Positions 41,716 through 43,828 of a DNA stretch of 43,828 bases are shown one piece after another. The first letter of the stretch is position 1, and the number at the start of each line of letters is the position of its first letter. A program made the translations under genes and the position numbers. The stretch is from Basidiobolus meristosporus CBS 931.73 (lineage: Eukaryota; Basidiobolomycota; Basidiobolomycetes; Basidiobolales; Basidiobolaceae), in contig MCFE01000702.1 in NCBI GenBank assembly GCA_002104905.1, positions 1 to 43,828 of the forward strand, in the 5' to 3' direction. The notes under the pieces are model-generated. The model saw nothing but the letters and a program-made list of their open reading frames with translations. It was not told where the DNA came from and ran no database searches.

Positions 41716-41865
41716 TTTATTGTTGAGGGATAGCCTCCCCTATATACTTTTCTCACTGGCTAAGTGATTACTAATCATGGTGTTCCAGAAGGTTCCAGAG
41801 ATCAATAGAAATCTTAATGACATCAGAATGACCTAAGAATGTTCTAAGTAGGTGCCGGAAGGTTC
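41716..41865 (-). promoter_or_regulatory. Gypsy LTR promoter with heat-shock elements
   Basis: 41783-41799 reads TTCcaGAAggTTCcaGA, alternating nTTCn/nGAAn units at exact five-base steps: three full units plus a partial fourth. Two further GAAnnTTC pairs occur at 41837-41844 and 41858-41865. About 40 bases downstream in element orientation is TATATA (41746-41741), followed by AATAAA (41721-41716). This is the order expected of an LTR U3/R region. HSF binding is inferred from the consensus. Confidence 0.6.
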
Positions 41866-42262
41866 TAAGAGGCACAGCACATCCAACCAATGAGGAATCA
41901 GTATTCTGAAACCTGCGTAACATGGGGATACCATATATGGTATGGAAATGGTAGGGATGGTGACACGGGCTGATCATGTGTCACGGGTACTGGCGCGGGT
42001 ACTTGCTCAATATAGAAGTACTTATAGCTAGTAGTCTTACATAAAGTGAGGGTTAACTTATGCAATAAGGTAAGCAGGTGTGATAGTCAACCGGCTTATG
42101 GGATAGTACTGATTGGGTAAGACAAATGGGATAAAACTAAAATAAGTGTAGTAGAGATATAGGGAAGTAGAAAATAAGGGAATGAGCACATCTGTCAGTG
42201 GGTGTCACTGTCACCCCACTATATCCACCCCCCTCTCAGCTTTGAACTTGGGTCAAAGCAAA

Positions 42263-43828
42263 CTAATCTTGATGTGCAAAATTCCTATGCTTGAATAACT
42301 TAAGTCGATTTCCAGCAACTGGTGCTCTCAACTGGGTGTTGTCAAGCTCAGATATGTAATAACTTCCATTTCCAATCACTTTGGAAATGAGGTAGGGGCC
42401 AGTCCATTTGTTGTCAAACTTCCAACTCCATTGCTTGTCCAAGGTGGAATCATAGAGTAATACTGGGTCTCCTAGTGATAGTGGTTTTGGTCTTGTTGGG
42501 TGTGATTTGTCAAAGGGCACCTTGTTCTTTAGTCGTGTATCCTTAAGTTGTTCAGCAGCTCTGCTGATATTCAAGTCATGGTGATCAAGTTGCTGTATGC
42601 GAGTTGCAAGGAGGTCTTCAGTCTGCATATTGGATCTCCAATTCAATGAGTTCCAAGTGACTGTGTTTAACTCAACTGGTAGTATGCAGTCATGTCCATA
42701 GAGTAGCTTGAATGGCGATAATCCAGTTGTCCTCTTAGTAGTAATTCTATCTGCCCAGAGTGCTAGATGTAATTGCTGTGGCCACAGTGTTGTGTTATTC
42801 TCACAGGTCTTGACAAGAGAGTTCACCAATGGTCCATGTCCTCTCTCTATCATTCCATTGGCTTGAGGGTGGTAAGCTGTTGTAAAAGCAATGTGTATCT
42901 TGTACTTTGAGCACAACTCCTGGATCATTTGGGATGTCATCTCTCCTCTGTCAGCAACAAACTGTCGGATGCAGCCAAATCTGCAGATGATGTCTTCAAG
43001 TATAAATCTCCATATGGTATGGCTCTTGTTGTTGGGCAAGGCTCGAGCCTCTGCCCATCCACTAAGGTCATCTCTAGCAACAATCAGGTACTTTTTTGAT
43101 CCAGCTGTTGGCATGTGGACAAGGTCAATACCAACCTTTTGCCATAGACAGATTGTGTAAGTAGGATGCAGTGGTTCTTCATAACGCTTTGAGGATCTCT
43201 TCTGGCAGGCTACACATGACTCAACAAAGTGTTGGATATCATAGTACATGTTTTCCCAGTAGTACCTCTGAGCTGTAGTATTGTATGTGGCTTCTCGTCC
43301 TCTATGTCCTCCTGGTTCTCCTTGGTGGATACTTGTCATGATGTTCAGTTGCTCTTGAGGGGTAGTGACTACTCTTCTTGGCATAAGTCCAGGTTTCACT
43401 CGCTTAAAGAGAAGATCATCTTTAAGATAGTAGTGGTGTGCCTTCTTCCTGAGTTTTCTAAACTCCTGAATATCCATCCAACTAGGTTTCTTAAGTGTCC
43501 TTAGATATTCCTTGATCAGACTCCAGGTAGTTCTCTCTTGGTCTTTGATGGCAATCTGTCGGATCTCTGCATCAATAATATCATCAAAGTGAGGGTCCAA
43601 GTCTTCAAATAATTGTGGTCCCTTCCTGGAGAGTGCATCAGCCACAACATTTGTCTTGCCAGGGATATGTTTGACCTCAAAGTCAAACATTTTCAGCCAT
43701 GCCATCCATCGGTTTGTGGCATCATCAGGTAGGTCAGGCTTGTTGATCAATCCTATCAGTGGCTTGGCATCTGTCTCCAGGATAAAATGTGTCATGTAGA
43801 GTTGTGACTTCAGTTTCCTCAGCATCTT
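42263..43828 (-). CDS. Ty3/gypsy polyprotein, RNase H to integrase (partial)
   Basis: Open to the window edge: 521 residues and the stop, with no internal stop. The order is RNase H C-terminal part (FILETDAKPLIGLI, then HIPGKTNVVADALSR); integrase zinc domain (HQGEPGGHRG ... CVACQ, HHCC); and integrase core with GIDLVHMP for the first Asp, FVADRGEMTS for the second, and GMIERGHG for the Glu. It ends with a GPY/F-type domain (KWTGPYLISKVIGNGSYYI). All three catalytic residues are present, so the element may be intact and recently active, although gag, protease and reverse transcriptase lie outside the window. It would make cDNA and insert it into the genome. Confidence 0.92.
   Translation of the reverse strand, partial: KMLRKLKSQLYMTHFILETDAKPLIGLINKPDLPDDATNRWMAWLKMFDFEVKHIPGKTNVVADALSRKGPQLFEDLDPHFDDIIDAEIRQIAIKDQERTTWSLIKEYLRTLKKPSWMDIQEFRKLRKKAHHYYLKDDLLFKRVKPGLMPRRVVTTPQEQLNIMTSIHQGEPGGHRGREATYNTTAQRYYWENMYYDIQHFVESCVACQKRSSKRYEEPLHPTYTICLWQKVGIDLVHMPTAGSKKYLIVARDDLSGWAEARALPNNKSHTIWRFILEDIICRFGCIRQFVADRGEMTSQMIQELCSKYKIHIAFTTAYHPQANGMIERGHGPLVNSLVKTCENNTTLWPQQLHLALWADRITTKRTTGLSPFKLLYGHDCILPVELNTVTWNSLNWRSNMQTEDLLATRIQQLDHHDLNISRAAEQLKDTRLKNKVPFDKSHPTRPKPLSLGDPVLLYDSTLDKQWSWKFDNKWTGPYLISKVIGNGSYYISELDNTQLRAPVAGNRLKLFKHRNFAHQD

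Larger units (their letters stand above)
41601..43828 (-). mobile_element. Ty3/gypsy retrotransposon, 3' part with LTR, cut by the window end
   Basis: Read on the minus strand: pol (from beyond 43828 to 42263), then a polypurine tract GAGAGGGGGGTGG at 42237-42225, then the 3' LTR starting TGGGGTGACA at 42218. The LTR contains a TATA box (41746-41741) and AATAAA (41721-41716). Its outer end is somewhere near 41600 and could not be fixed without the 5' LTR, which lies outside the window. Confidence 0.75.

Noticed and set aside
1-43828. CRISPR arrays, bacterial operons, rRNA or tRNA genes
   Set aside because: No regularly spaced repeat array or recognisable RNA gene was seen, and gene structure is eukaryotic. 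A tRNA scan was not possible by eye with certainty.

Overview
The window is nuclear DNA of a fungus. The genes carry many short GT-AG introns (mostly 54-75 bases, up to eight per gene), and the gene types are fungal: a Ste7/Byr1/Fuz7-class MAP kinase kinase, an Osh3-type oxysterol-binding protein with GOLD-like, PH and FFAT parts, an Inn1/Fic1-like C2 protein, a GPI-anchored Ser/Thr-rich wall protein and allantoate-permease-family transporters. I cannot name the species. An early-diverging (non-Dikarya) fungus fits the gene and transposon flavour, but that is inference. All exon joins were worked out by eye from reading frame, splice dinucleotides and family conservation.

Layout. Bases 1-1719: no gene. 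1720-3312 (+): homeodomain regulator. 3313-6292: AT-rich spacer with an old repeat arm. 6293-6776 (-): ribosomal protein RPS16, divergent from OSH3-like (+, 7237-10198). Then C2 protein (+, 11038-12640), MAPKK (+, 13201-14655) and ING/PHD chromatin reader (+, 14935-15987). The ING gene converges on an orphan gene (-, 16216-16713) through one palindromic poly(A) signal. A nine-exon Gfo/Idh/MocA oxidoreductase follows (-, 17473-19297), then a possible 47-codon small gene (-, 20475-20618) and a protein with a 17-residue Trp repeat (-, 21171-22325). The GPI protein (+, 24010-24989) converges on an NTF2-like (SigF-like) protein (-, 25075-25699).

25.9-35.5 kb holds two local duplications. Two copies of RPS22 (uS8) flank a TMEM70-family mitochondrial gene. 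Next come two 510-residue MFS transporters in tandem. In both pairs the gene bodies are nearly identical while the regulatory or N-terminal ends differ, which suggests recent local gene conversion.

The right end (about 37.2-43.8 kb) is a graveyard of transposons: a 504-bp element with 156-bp inverted termini, a decayed Ty1/copia gag-protease fragment, a broken DDE_Tnp_4 (PIF/Harbinger-like) transposase, an unrecognised degenerate ORF, and the 3' half of an open-reading Ty3/gypsy element running off the window. The gypsy LTR carries well-formed heat-shock elements next to a TATA box.

No wholly new multi-gene system is evident. The best leads are the heat-shock-type gypsy LTR, the Trp-repeat protein, the homogenised duplicate pairs, the inverted-repeat element family and a very short intron in the ING gene.
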